Source: Liolophura sinensis (Eukaryota; Mollusca; Polyplacophora; Chitonida; Chitonidae). Taken from it: a DNA stretch of 60,000 nucleotides. Below the pieces are notes generated by a model. It searched no databases, was not told where the DNA came from, and worked only from the letters and a program-made list of their open reading frames with translations. A program made the translations under genes and the position numbers. Within the stretch, counting starts at the first letter, position 1. Each line of letters begins with the position of its first letter. Of the stretch, positions 1-11,345 are shown in pieces. Location: contig NC_088295.1 of NCBI RefSeq assembly GCF_032854445.1, positions 20,201,385 through 20,261,384 on the forward strand, written 5' to 3'.

Positions 1-2335
1 CTGTTTGATGCTGATCGATTGCCGACTGTCAATAACACTGTATATTGCGTGGACATTTCTCCCCTAGCCTTGTCTCCGCTACTCATATCAGAACAATATA
101 ATCCGGTCTTTGAGGGCCAAAATGGATAGGCCATTGTCTAATCTGGTAGAAACCTTATATTCGTGCTAATGCCAAACTAAAATAAGAACGCTCAAAACAC
201 GATATTATGTATCTCATCTCGACGCCGGAAATGGCAAAGACAGATATGCGGTTATATTTCAGATAACATGAGATGCTGAAACTGGATGATTTATTCAGTA
301 ATTGACGTAAGTTTGTTATACTATATTAGTCATGCTGTCGAGGATGTGCTTTGGCCTTTAACATGTGTTACAGTAAAACTGTCATTAGGGCTCCAAACTG
401 TGGAAATCCGCGTGAAGCAGCTACTGAGATCACTTGCCGCCAGTGTCGACTCTCTAGCGTGTGTTTATTTTGCCTATGGTGAGGAAGGTGTGTGTAATGG
501 CAGGATGAACTCATCCGGAGAGTGACTGCGAACTCAGTTTATCCATCCGCTCCCATTTGCCAACCTGTCACAAAACTGTCTACCAAGCTTTGAAACACCC
601 GCTAAACCAATCTCGGCAAAAAGCATTTGTGAAAACGTGACTATATTACCTCCAAGATATGACTGACCCGTAACCAACAATGTTAGTGGAAGGCCTGTGT
701 AAAAAGTCCACCGTACGTGGGAAGATCTTCCAGCAACCTGCGGATGGTCGTGGGTTTCCCCAAGGCTCGTCTATGGAATGTACCGTTAGATACCCTTAAT
801 AAATACTTTGTCTGCAAAAATGTACTTTTATGATTGGGATATGATCGTCTCCACAATTATGAAAATTTCACATTTCAGAATCACCGTGCACTTCTTTATT
901 TAGCAGTATTCATCTTTAGATAAGAGACACAATATTTTCAAATAATCGTTTTACGTCCAGGAAGCCAGGCTATGCACTATCCTTTGCTAAGATCTCCCAG
1001 ACACCTAGATCCATAACGGATTTTTGTTGGGTAATGTACACATACAACAATAGTAAGATAACAATACACCTCGCAAAATTTCCAAATCAACCCGTCAACC
1101 ATAAAAATGCATGTCCAAGTTCAAATTTACAAAGATTAGTTTGATTAATTTTCCCATTTCATTACCTCTGCATCTGGTATCTTATCTCTTCAATATCAAT
1201 CCTTTCATGACAACTCAAGATATAGCACAAAGAAACAATGGTATCACTTGATCTGAAGCGGCCAACCGCGTCAGGAGTTTTAACGTGTTCAGTTTTCATA
1301 ATTTGTGACCTAATACCACCATCTTTACAGGCGAGGATTCGATCACTGAGACAACGACACACACTCTTAAATGAGATGCATGCACGCGAAGGAGTGATCT
1401 GATGTTTTCACACTTTTTCCCTTCTGTTTTGTTATTAATATATAGTCAGCGTTCCATTTTCTCACGTGATGACGATTACCTGATCAGGAGTTGTGTTACC
1501 TCCATTATAACAACCATGTGTAGGTCAAAAGGTAACCCCCCTGGTTTAAATCTGTGACAGCTATGGTAAAACTGTCTAAAAATTTGGTTTTTTTTTTTAC
1601 TTTCTGGTTTTCTGTAAGCAGTCGAAAGAATTAAACCTCGAATAAACGCGTTTTGCAGTATTTGTTGAGTGGCGGCTTACATGTGTGATGAGTGTGGTGA
1701 AAGAGGTATCCGTACTTAATTTGGGCTTCAAACCTCTGACGTTTACGATGATCCGATCAACTGTCCAGTACTTGTCGACCCCAATTCTGCACCTTTTGTT
1801 CTTCATTACAAATGATCCCTTGACTGCGTCCAGGACTGTAACAAGTCTTCACCTATCTTTTGAATCCTCTTTACAGATTTTTGGAAGATATCAAAATAAA
1901 TAAATAAATAAAAAAGTCATGTTTTCATTTTTCTGGAAATTGGTCTTAACGTCTTTTATACTTTAATCAAAAACTTTCGCCAGGGTCACGTCGACCTACT
2001 TAAAATTACCGTAGGCAGTGAAGCAATGTTTAAACCTTTAAATAAACAGAGTGAAATTTCATATCTGGTAGTCGTAATGAACAAAATGCAGCTTTGAAAG
2101 AGACACGCCAGGCTGGCAATGGCAATTGCTCGTCACAAAACCACTCCAAAAAATGTGTGAATTGTATGTGCATCTGTCTCTTTTTTCTTACATCGCCTCA
2201 GAACTTCTCGTTTGTGTAGTTTAGCGATCGATTTACGTTCAGAAATGGTGGGGGGACGCTTGATGATCCTACTTCATGGAAAATCCAAAGATTCATTTTC
2301 GTCATTGTACATAGTTAGTTGGCATTTTCAGTTTG
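1..2335. other. intergenic DNA, no gene seen
   Basis: AT-rich unique sequence. The only recognisable content is a SINE scrap at 711-770 (own entry). The open frames here (60-79 codons) are short, show no recognisable motif and match what chance gives in AT-rich DNA. Confidence 0.6.
711..770 (+). mobile_element. SINE fragment (middle part)
   Basis: The sequence CCGTACGTGGGAAGATCT followed by AGCAACCTGCGGATGGTCG and TGGGTTTCCCC matches the middle of the full SINE at 19301-19577. Both the tRNA-like head and the 3' core are missing, so this is an old truncated copy. Confidence 0.75.
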
Positions 2336-2340
2336 TGGAG

Positions 2341-2421
2341 TTCCTCCGGGCTCTGTCCGGTTTCCTCCCTTTGAAATATTCTTGAGTAAGTCGTAAAACA
2401 CCAGTCAAATAAATAAATCAA
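2341..2421 (+). mobile_element. SINE 3' fragment with internal deletion
   Basis: It starts in the GGGCTCTGTCCGGTTTCCTCC stretch of the SINE body and ends in GTCGTAAAACACCAGTCAAA with an AAATAAAT tail. The segment ACCATAATGCTGGCCGCCG, present in full copies between these parts, is missing: CCTCCC joins almost directly to TTGAAATATTCTTGAG. The copy is 5'-truncated and internally deleted. Confidence 0.8.
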
Positions 2422-3470
2422 TTTGCAGAGTAAATGAAGTGTACAGTATGTATAAGCTTAGTTTGTTATTAAACATAATGCATGGATCTGTGGTGTACAT
2501 TTTTCAGAAAATGTTTGGTAAATACCATAAAGGGGCATTTTTATCCGCGATTATCTTCCAAAAATCCTCTATATCAGACAAAGTTATAGTATTTATAGGT
2601 CAGACATCAGTGCCGTGTTGTTAACTACTTTGTCGTCCAAAATTTGTCTTACGCAAACTCGAGGCAAACTCCTACGGTCGTGCAGCAATACAGGATTTCA
2701 CTTAGGAACATTTGCCGTAACTCTAGTCAACATAGATATATTGTATGACGTAGCTGCTGATAGTGAGGAAGTGTTCGTTGAAACTTGAACGGTTATATTG
2801 ACCTTGGATGTATAACACAACTTGTTACCGTGGAATGCTGTTGGTCGATTTCTTCTGACTGACAACTTCGAGATAACACGCCCTGCTTATTATAAAATGA
2901 TGTCCGTGACCGTAACTGCTTACTGGAGAGCACTTGGTCCACATATATATTTAATTGCTAGTGAGTAATAAGTACTGTTACTTCTGCCGAAAATGAGGAC
3001 CACTAGGTCGTAACTATCTACTGTTGATCTTACAACAGCTTGTAGCAGATCGTGTTGTTACACAAGATCGTCACTATTGACTGCAGATAGAACAGATCGT
3101 ATCCGGTTATTGTACAGAACCGTTACGTGGGATAACTGCCTCAACTGGCGATGGTGTGATATCAAGTCGAAACGTGCTATTAAGGATAATGATCGGAGGG
3201 GCATTTGAGAGGAATGAATGAATGATATTTTAACATATCGTAGCTGTTTACTGTAGAGCTGGCTAAGAGATCGTAACTGATTTCTGTAGGGTACTGATTG
3301 AGCTTACAGCTGTAGTAGCAAATTTGAACTGGTTACTGTAAGGTACTATATGCCTTCAGCCCAGCTTATATAAAACAGAGCAAAAGACTTTGTGGCATCA
3401 ATTGGCTACTGGTTACTGAAAAGTGCTACTATATTAAACAACTGACTGGATTTATACCTGTGTGATATCA

Positions 3471-3800
3471 GTTCGTAACGGGTTACTGAAGAGTACCACT
3501 GTATGAGTCATCTGACTGGATTTATACCTGCGTGATATCAGTTCGTAACGGGTTACTGTAGAGTACCACTGTATGAGTCATCTGACTGGATTTATACCTG
3601 CGTGATATCAGTTCGTAACGGGTTACTGTAGAGTACCACTGTATGAGTCATCTGACTGGATTTATACCTGTGTGATATCAGTTCGTAACGGGTTACTGTA
3701 GAGTACCACTGTATGAGTCATCTGACTGGATTTATGCCTGCGTGATATCAGTTCGTAACGGGTTACTGTAGAGTACCACTGTATGAGTCATCTGTCTCTG
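3471..3800 (+). repeat. homogenised 70-bp sub-array
   Basis: Four to five consecutive monomers here are nearly identical, differing at about one position each (for example CTGCGTG versus CTGTGTG), while monomers on both sides are strongly diverged. This is the pattern of a recent local amplification inside an old array. Confidence 0.88.
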
Positions 3801-6488
3801 TTTCACCATATTGTGACAGATTACTCTAGGGTGTGAGACATCTTAAGGGTTTATTTTAACTGATTACTCTATAGGGTGCTACTGTGTGAGTCATCTTACT
3901 GGGTTGAATGCTCTGTGGTGTAATATTGTAACTAATCACTCTAGAATACTGCTTTATGAGCAGTCTTATTGGGTTGAAGGCTCTATGGTACCATATCGTA
4001 ACTGATTACTGTAGACAACTACTGTGTGAGCAGTGTGAGCAATCTTACTGTGTTGAGCGATATGTGGTACCATATTGTAACTGATTACCCTAGAGTGCTG
4101 CTGTGTGAAACGTTTTACTGGGTTGAAGGGTATATGATACCAGATCGTTAAAGAGTACTGTGCATGGTATGAGACATCTTCTTGGGCTATAAGATATGTG
4201 ACATCAGATCGCCACTATTTACTCAACAGTACCGCTGTGTGAAACATCTTACTGGGCTGAAGGATATGTGATACCAGCTCGTAACAGAGTACTGCTGTGT
4301 GAGACATCTTACTGGGCCGAAGTAAGAAGTTACAAGACTGTAACTGGATATGGTAGATCACTGAAAACCCTGTCTGAGCTGAAGGATGTAGAGTTGTGTA
4401 AAACATCTCATTCAGTTGGAGGATATGTGCTACCAGATGTTACCTGCTACGGTAAAGTACTGATGGATGATACATCTGACGGGTTTGATGCTGTGTGATA
4501 CGAGATCGTAACTGCTTACTGCAAAGTGCTGCTGTGCGAGACAACTGGTTTGACGGGTTTGCGGCACTAGGTCGTACATGGTTACGATAAAGTACTGCCG
4601 ATGTGTAGTACCCAATCGCAACTGATTACTGTAGTCTAAGGCTGGGCAAAAATTCTTACTGGACTTGCAACTGTGTAATACAAGATTGTAAGGAGATAAT
4701 GTAGATTACTGCTGGGTGAGAAATCTGACTGAAGGGTGTGATACCAGCGCGTAACTAGCTGATGTGAAGTGCTGTTGTTATCTTGGCCGGCGGATGGTGT
4801 AAAAATATGACTGTAATAATATGGTGTAATAATAATTACTGGTAACTTTAGAGTAATGTTGAATGAGATACCTAATCTATCTTTATGCCGACCAGTTCGT
4901 AATCGGTTATTCATTACAGAGCCGCCTTACTAGGATGCCAGTTGTAATAGTACCTGGTACTGTGGACTGCCGCTGGGCGAGCTGTCTAACCGGGCTCATA
5001 TCTGTGGGTAGCAATTCGCAACTGTTTACAGTACAGTACCAGAGGAACTGATTTTTGTATAGTATTGAGAGGTGACACATCTGACTGGGTTGACGTCTGC
5101 GTGATACCAAATCGTAACGTTGCTGTGAGAGACATCTGACTTGTTTGACGGCTTTGTAATACTAAATCGTATCTGGTTGCTGTACATTATTGTTGGAAAA
5201 GGCTCCTAACTTGTTTACTGGTTTTGTGGTACTAGATCGTAACTGGTTACTGTAGAGTGCTGCTCTGTGAGACATCTGACTTGTTACACGCCTTTGAGAT
5301 ACTAGATCGTAACTGGTTACTGTAGAGTGCTGCTCTGTGAGACATCTGACTTGTTAGACGGTATTGTGGTACTAGATCGTAACGGGTTCATGACTGTTGG
5401 ATAAGACACCTGACTTGTTTGATGGTTTTGTGGCACAAGATCCTAACTGGATACTGTAGAGTACTGCTGTGCGAGACATCTGACTTGTTAGACGGTATTG
5501 TGGCACTAGATCGTAACTTGTTACTGTACATCACCGCTGGATAAGACACCTGACTTGTTTAATGTTTTTGTGGCACAAGTTCGTCTCTGGTTACTGTAGA
5601 GTGCTGCTCTGTGAGACATCTGACTTGTTACACGCCTTTGAGATACTAGATCGTCTCTGGTTACTGTACAGTGCTGCTCTGTGAGACATCTGACTTGTTA
5701 CACGCCTTTGAGATACTAGATCGTAACTGGTTAGTGTATAGTGCTGCTCTGTGAGACATCTGACTTGTTACACGCCTTTGAGATACTAGATCGTAACTGG
5801 TTAGTGTATAGTGCTGCTCTGTGAGACATCTGACTTGTTAGACGGTGTTGTGGCCTTTGAGATGCTAGATCGTAACCGATTACTGTAGAGTGCTGCTCTG
5901 TGAGATATTTGACTTGTTACACGGCTTGGTGGTACTAGATCGTAACTGATAACTGCACATCACTGCTGGATAAGACACCTGACTTATTTGATGGTTTGTG
6001 GTACTAGGTGTTAGCTGGCTACTGTAGAGTACTGTTTTGTAAGACAGTTGGCTTTTTTCATGACTTTGTGTTAGAAGATCGTAAGTGGATACTGTTGAGT
6101 GCTGTTGTGCGTGACATCTGATTTGTTTGACTGTTTTGTAATACTAGATCGTAACTGGCTAATGTAAAATTCAGCTGTATGGGGCATCTGATTTTTTCGA
6201 CAGTTTCTGGTACTGGATCGTAACTTTTTACTGTAGAGACATCTGGCTTATTTAACGGCTTTGAGATACTCGACTGGAAATGGTTAGTGTGCAATGCTGC
6301 TGTAACTGGTTACGCTAGAGTACTGCTGTGCGAGGCATCTCACTTGTCTGACAGGTTTGGTACTGGGACTGCTGGATAAGACAACTGAATTGTTGGATGG
6401 CTTTGTGGTACTAGGTCGCAACAGATTACTGTAGAGAACTGTTGTGCGAGACATCTGACTGGTTTGACAGCTTTTTGGTACTTGGTCG

Positions 6489-6625
6489 TGGTCTGTCAGA
6501 AGCCTGCGGATGGTCGTGGGTATCCCCTGGGCTGGGCCCGTATTCCTCCCACCATAAACGCTGGCCGCCGCCATACAAGTGAAATATTCTTGAGTACGGC
6601 GTTAAACACCAATGAAATAAATAAG
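6489..6625 (+). mobile_element. 5'-truncated SINE inserted in the satellite
   Basis: The SINE body runs from GTCAGAAGCCTGCGGATGG through CTGGCCGCCGCCATACAAG to GTACGGCGTTAAACACC with an AAATAAATAAG tail. It is flanked by TACTTGGTCG (6479-6488) and TACTAGGTCG (6626-6635), a 10-bp likely target-site duplication with one difference. The flanks are also satellite sequence, so the duplication could partly reflect the monomer. An inverted copy of this satellite segment further right lacks the SINE, which supports insertion. Confidence 0.88.
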
Positions 6626-8806
6626 TACTAGGTCGTAGCTGGTTACTGTGCATGACTGCTGAATGAGACACCTGAATTGTTTGATTGTGGTACTGGATCG
6701 TAACTGGTCACTGTAGAGTGCTGCTGTGCGAGAGATCTCACTTGTTTTGTGACGGCTTTGTGATACTAAATCGTGACTGGTTGGTGTATATTACTGCTGG
6801 ATAAGACACCAGACTTGTGTAATGGTTTTGTGGTACTAAATGATAATTGGGTACTGTAGAGTGCTGCAGTGTGATACATCCGAGTTGTTTGACGACTTTG
6901 TGGCACAAGATCGTTACTGGTTACTGTAGAGTGCTGCTGTGTGAGATATTTAATTTGTTAGACGGCTTCGCCAATGATTCGTCAATGGTTGCTGTACATC
7001 ACCGCTTGGAAAGACACCTTACTTATTTGATGGTTTTGTGATACTAGATCGTATTTGGTTACTGTAGAAAGCTGCTGCACGAGACATCTGACTTGTTTGA
7101 CGGATTGGTAAAACTAAATCTAAAAGACACATGACTTGTTTGATGGTTTTGTGGTACTAGATGGTAATTAGCTGCTGAAGTGTGTTACTGTGTGAGACAT
7201 CCAAGTTGTTTTACGACTTTGTGACACAAGATCGTAACTGATTACTGTAAAGAGATGATCTGTGAGACATCTGATTCCTTAGACGGTTTTGTGGCACTAG
7301 ATCGAAACTGGTTATTGTACATCACTGCTTGATAAGTAACCTGACTCGTTTGATGGTTTGTGGTACTAGATGGTAGTTGGCTGCTGTAGAGTACTGTTCT
7401 GTGAGACATCTGGTTTCTTTGACTAGTTTGTGTTAGAAGTTTGTAACTGGTTACTGTAGAGTGTTGCTGGATAAGACACCTGACTAGTTTGATGGCTTTG
7501 TGGCACTAGATCGTAACTGGTTACTGTAGAGTGCCGCTCTGTGAGACATCTAACTGGATTGACGGCTTTATGATACTAGATCGTAACGGATTACTGTACA
7601 TCACTGTTGGTTAAGACACCTGACTTGTTTAATGGTGTTGTGGTACTAGATCGCAACTGGTTACTGTAGAGTGCAGCTCTGTGAGGTATCAGACATGTTT
7701 GATGGTTTTGTGATACTACATGGTAATTGGTTAGTGTAGAGTGCTGCAGGATTAGATACCTGACTTGTGTGATGGCTTTGTGGTACTAGATCGTAACTGG
7801 TTACTGTAGGGTGCTGCTATGTGAGGCATCTAACTTGATGACACTGCTTGATGACACTACATCGTAACTGGTTATTGTACATCACCACTGGATGAGACAG
7901 TTTGGTGTTTGGGGGTTTCGTGGTAGTAAATCGTAACTGGTTACTGTAGAGTAGTGTTATGAGAGACATCTGACTTTTTTGGCGGTTTTATGATACTAGA
8001 TCGTACTGGTTGATGTACATCACTGCTGAATAAGACGTCTGACTTGTTTGACGGCTTTGTGATACTAGATGGTAAATGGTTGCTGTAGAGTGCTGTTTGG
8101 CGATAATACATCTTACTTGATTGACGGCTTTGTGGTACTTGATCGGAACGGGTTACTGTTCATCAGTGATGGACACGACACCTGATTTATTTGATGGTTT
8201 TGTGGCACTAGATCGTAATTTGTTACTGTAGAGATCTGCTGGATAAGACAAATGACTTGTTTAATGGTTTTGTGGCATAAGATCGTAACTACTTACTGTA
8301 GGGTGCTGCTCTGTGAGACATTTGATGTGAGACGCCTTTGAGGTACTAGATCGCCGCTGGTTACCGTACATCACCGCTGGATAAGACACCTGACTTATTT
8401 GATGGTTTTGTGATTTTAGATCATAATTGGTTACTGTAGAAAACTGCTGCGCGAGACATCTGATTTTTTGACGACGTTGTGATACTAAATCGTAACTGGT
8501 TGGTGAGCATTACTGCTGGATAAGACACCTGACTTGTTTAATGGTTTTGTGGCACTAGATGGTAATTGGCTGCTGAAGAGTGTTCTGTGTGAGACATCCG
8601 AGTTATTTGTACGACTTTGTGGCACAATATTTTAACTTATTACTGTAGAGAGCTGCTCTGTGAGACTTCTGACTTGTTACACGGCTTTCTGGTACTAGAT
8701 CGTAACTGGTTACTGCAGAGTACTGGTGTGCGAGACATCTGACTTTTATGACTGTTTTGTGATTCTAGATCCTAACTGATTACTATAGAGTTCTTCTGTA
8801 TGAGAC

Positions 8807-9560
8807 GATCTAGTGTCGCAAAATCATCGAATAAGTAAGATGTCTTATCCAGCGATGATGTACAGTAACCAGTTACCATCTAGTATCACAAAGCCGTCAA
8901 ACAACTCGGATGTCTCACACAGCAGCACGTTACTGCAGTCAATTACTAGGTACCGTTTAGTACCACAAAACCATTGAACAAGTCAGGTGTCTTATCCACT
9001 AGTAATGTTCACCAACCAGTTACGATTTAGTATCACAACGTCGTCAAAAAATCAGATGTCTCGCGCAGCAGTTTTCTACAGTAACCAATTATGATCTAAA
9101 ATCACAAAACCATCAAATAAGTCAGGTGTCTTATCCAGCGGTGATGTACGGTAACCAGCGGCGATCTAGTACCTCAAAGGCGTCTCAACCAGTCACGATT
9201 TAGTATCACAAAGCCGTCAAACTGGTCAGATGTCTCGCACAGCAGCACTCGACCACAAAACAATGAAACAATTCAGGCGTCTTATCCAGCAGTGATGTGC
9301 TGTAACCAGTTACGACATAGTACCAAAAAACCCTCAAACCAGTCACATGTCTCTCACAGCAGTTCTCTACAATAACCAGTTACGACCTAGCACGACAAAT
9401 CCATCCAACAAGCCAGGTATCTTATCCAGCAGTCATGACAGTAACCCGTTACGACGTAGTACCAAAACCGTCAAACGAGTGAGATGTCTCGTACAGAAGT
9501 ACTCTACAGTAACCAGTTAAAGCAGCATTGCTCTATAACCATTTCCAGTCCAGTAGCTCA
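8807..9560 (-). repeat. 70-bp satellite array, inverted block
   Basis: From about 8807 every monomer landmark appears as its reverse complement, for example CAGTAACCAGTTACGATCTA and CAGGTGTCTTATCCAGC. Bases 9009-9186 are the exact reverse complement of 8329-8506 (178 bp, no mismatch by eye). Bases 9187-9560 resemble the reverse complement of about 6246-6785 without its SINE. The block is therefore a rearranged inverted duplicate of two separate pieces of the forward block. Confidence 0.92.
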
Positions 9561-9599
9561 AAGCGTTAAAAAAACAGATGTCTCATACAGAAGAACTTC

Positions 9600-10180
9600 T
9601 TGGAAGTTCGCGAAATCGTTGCGACTTTCATCTATAACGTGATCGACAAGGCTCGTAACGCTTTCGCGGAACGTTCGGGAGGCTGTGTATCCACTGGTAA
9701 TGGTTCGGTGATGTCGTAAGTTAATTCGGAAAGATTTGTAAATGATTCGCAATGGATGCAAAAAAAAGGCAAGTAAGCTACAGAAAAATCGGGACCATCC
9801 TTAACAATATCGTACTTTGTAAGGCTATCGCAAATTCGTGTTCATTCACAATGATCTATTCTGCTTTAATCGTCTGATTTTGAGAACCATTACGATATGG
9901 CAATGCTCTCGGAATGATTACATTACATTTACAATTGCAACCGACAGGTTCGCGAATAGTTTCGAAGTTTTTACGAATACTTACGAGTCATTATCAGCTT
10001 ACGTCCAGCTACTAAATTTAAAAACGTTTTGAAATTGTTGCCCAAATGAAAAATAGGACAAGAATTCATTTCGAACTCTCACGAATCAATACGAAAGACG
10101 ACGAATGCAAATACGATTACATAACGACGTCAGTTTGTAACGGTTCGATAAAAAATCCGTCCAGGTATGAGCGGGGCTTT
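9600..10180. repeat. possible decayed DNA transposon rich in TCGTAA-type motifs
   Basis: Words such as CTCGTAACG, GTCGTAAG, TTACGA, TTTACGAATACTTACGAG and ACGAATACGA-like strings recur in both orientations, unlike the flanks. The right edge reads GAGCGGGGCTTTAG near 10170-10183, a plausible terminus. No matching left inverted terminus was found and no transposase is visible. The left side abuts the inverted satellite block, which may have destroyed it. This call rests on word bias only. Confidence 0.3.
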
Positions 10181-10380
10181 AGTGTCATCCATAAACAGGT
10201 TGTGACTATGTTTCAAACACTGCTTGGTTTAAAATGACAGTTGAACCAGCTGATCTGCAAATTATAACTGGTAACCATGTTTCATACAGGACATAGGCTC
10301 AAATAATACTGCTAATCACCAGCCTGCGAATCGTAACTGATTGATGGGCGTCGGTAGTTGGTTTCGTAACTCGGACCCTC

Positions 10381-10491
10381 ACTTATTTTTATCTGGGACC
10401 GACATAAGTGACTAATATAGCCAACCTCTGTCTCAGTATTACGAAAAGGTTGTTAATTTACCAATTATGTCGGACCCTGACAAAAATAAGT
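10381..10491. repeat. imperfect inverted repeat (hairpin)
   Basis: The left arm 10381-10409 and right arm 10463-10491 pair at 25 of 29 positions around a 53-base spacer. The core words are ACTTATTTTTATCTGGGACC and GTCGGACCCTGACAAAAATA. It could be a small foldback element or a remnant of terminal repeats. Confidence 0.7.
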
Positions 10492-10528
10492 CGGAGTTTT
10501 TACCCATGGCACTTTACGGCCTCGCAAG

Positions 10529-10553
10529 AGTGAGTTCTTAGGGTTTAACGTCG
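10529..10553 (+). repeat. left-end scrap of the TTTAACGTCG dispersed repeat
   Basis: GAGTGAGTTCTTAGGGTTTA followed by ACGTCG resembles the left edge of the repeat at 27901, which reads GAGTGAGTGCTTGGGGTTTA. The similarity is only about 25 bp, so it may be a relic or chance. Confidence 0.45.
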
Positions 10554-10729
10554 GCCCCGCAAGACAGAGTAGTTCTGTTCCGACTAAAATTTTGAAGGAT
10601 GATTTTTCATACGGCAAACGATAAAATTCTTTCTAATAATTAAGTATTGAAAATACCCGAATGGATACACATGTACGTAATCGAATCCTCTTTCTGTATT
10701 TTGTAAGTGTCGCGATTCGATATCTGTCC

Positions 10730-11345
10730 ACATCATGCGGAAAGCATTCTCTGCATGTCTTGTAACTGAGAACGCCACCTCTAGACGCGTATTTCGAAAA
10801 ACTGTTTGTTGTGATGGTTCGGTTAGAGACATATTAACTATCTGGTGCACGGCGATTAACCATTCAGTAATTCATGGTATCGTATTTCAGCACATGCCTG
10901 TCTGGAATTTCAAGTTTGAAACCTTGGAGAGACAGCACGGTCTATGTGCGTAATCACAGAGCATGGCCGAGGTTCTGCAGTAGGATTCACTCGGTCAATA
11001 CCACCGGAAAGGCAGTTCCTATTAGTGTCGCTACAAAGGCCATTGTGGACCGCGGGGGCCCCGAAACGATATCTCCGACAACTAAAGGTTCAATATGCGC
11101 CTCTCGATCGCCAACTCTCGCAGCTTGGGGAATAAAACTCGATGTCGTAAATGATTTATTCAATGGGGCTGTGGTTATCAGGCTTTTTCGTAAATGGCTA
11201 ACGCGAGCAGGAAATAGAATATCCCTTAGAGAAAATTTCGACACGGCCATCATGCCGGAGGCCGCGTTGTCTTGGCAACGGCCGTTTCACACCGGAAACG
11301 CGAGGCCACTTGTCAGAGACGCTTTGAAATTTCCAATTTAATCGA
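10730..11345. promoter_or_regulatory. candidate conserved non-coding block A
   Basis: This stretch is unique and CpG-rich compared with its AT-rich neighbours. It contains words typical of enhancers, for example GATTTATTCAATGG and TTGGCAACGG. A 155-codon frame (10874-11341, + strand) spans most of it, with smaller frames in the other + frame and on the - strand. None shows a recognisable domain, so I treat the openness as a by-product of composition. Assignment as regulatory DNA is inference and needs a cross-species alignment. Confidence 0.3.

Larger units (their letters stand above)
2890..8806 (+). repeat. 70-bp satellite array, forward block
   Basis: A degenerate monomer of about 70 bp recurs throughout. 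Its landmarks are ACTAGATCGTAACTGGTTAC, then TGTAGAGTGCTGCTGTG, then GAGACATCTGACTTGTTTGA and ...TTTTGTGGTACTAG. Spacing is directly visible at 3541, 3611, 3681 and 3751, where CGTAACGGGTTACTG recurs every 70 bp. Edges (about 2.9-3.4 kb) are diverged. From about 5.2 kb many monomers alternate between two types, one with GAGTGCTGCTNTGTGAGACA and one with CATCACCGCTGGATAAGACA, giving a 140-bp dimer. Roughly 85 monomers lie in this block. No convincing coding frame exists; the open frames are short and shift with the repeat. Confidence 0.93.

Noticed and set aside
10874-11341. 155-codon plus-strand frame
   Set aside because: No recognisable domain or composition typical of protein, and other frames in the same block are also open. 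Noted under block A rather than called as a gene.
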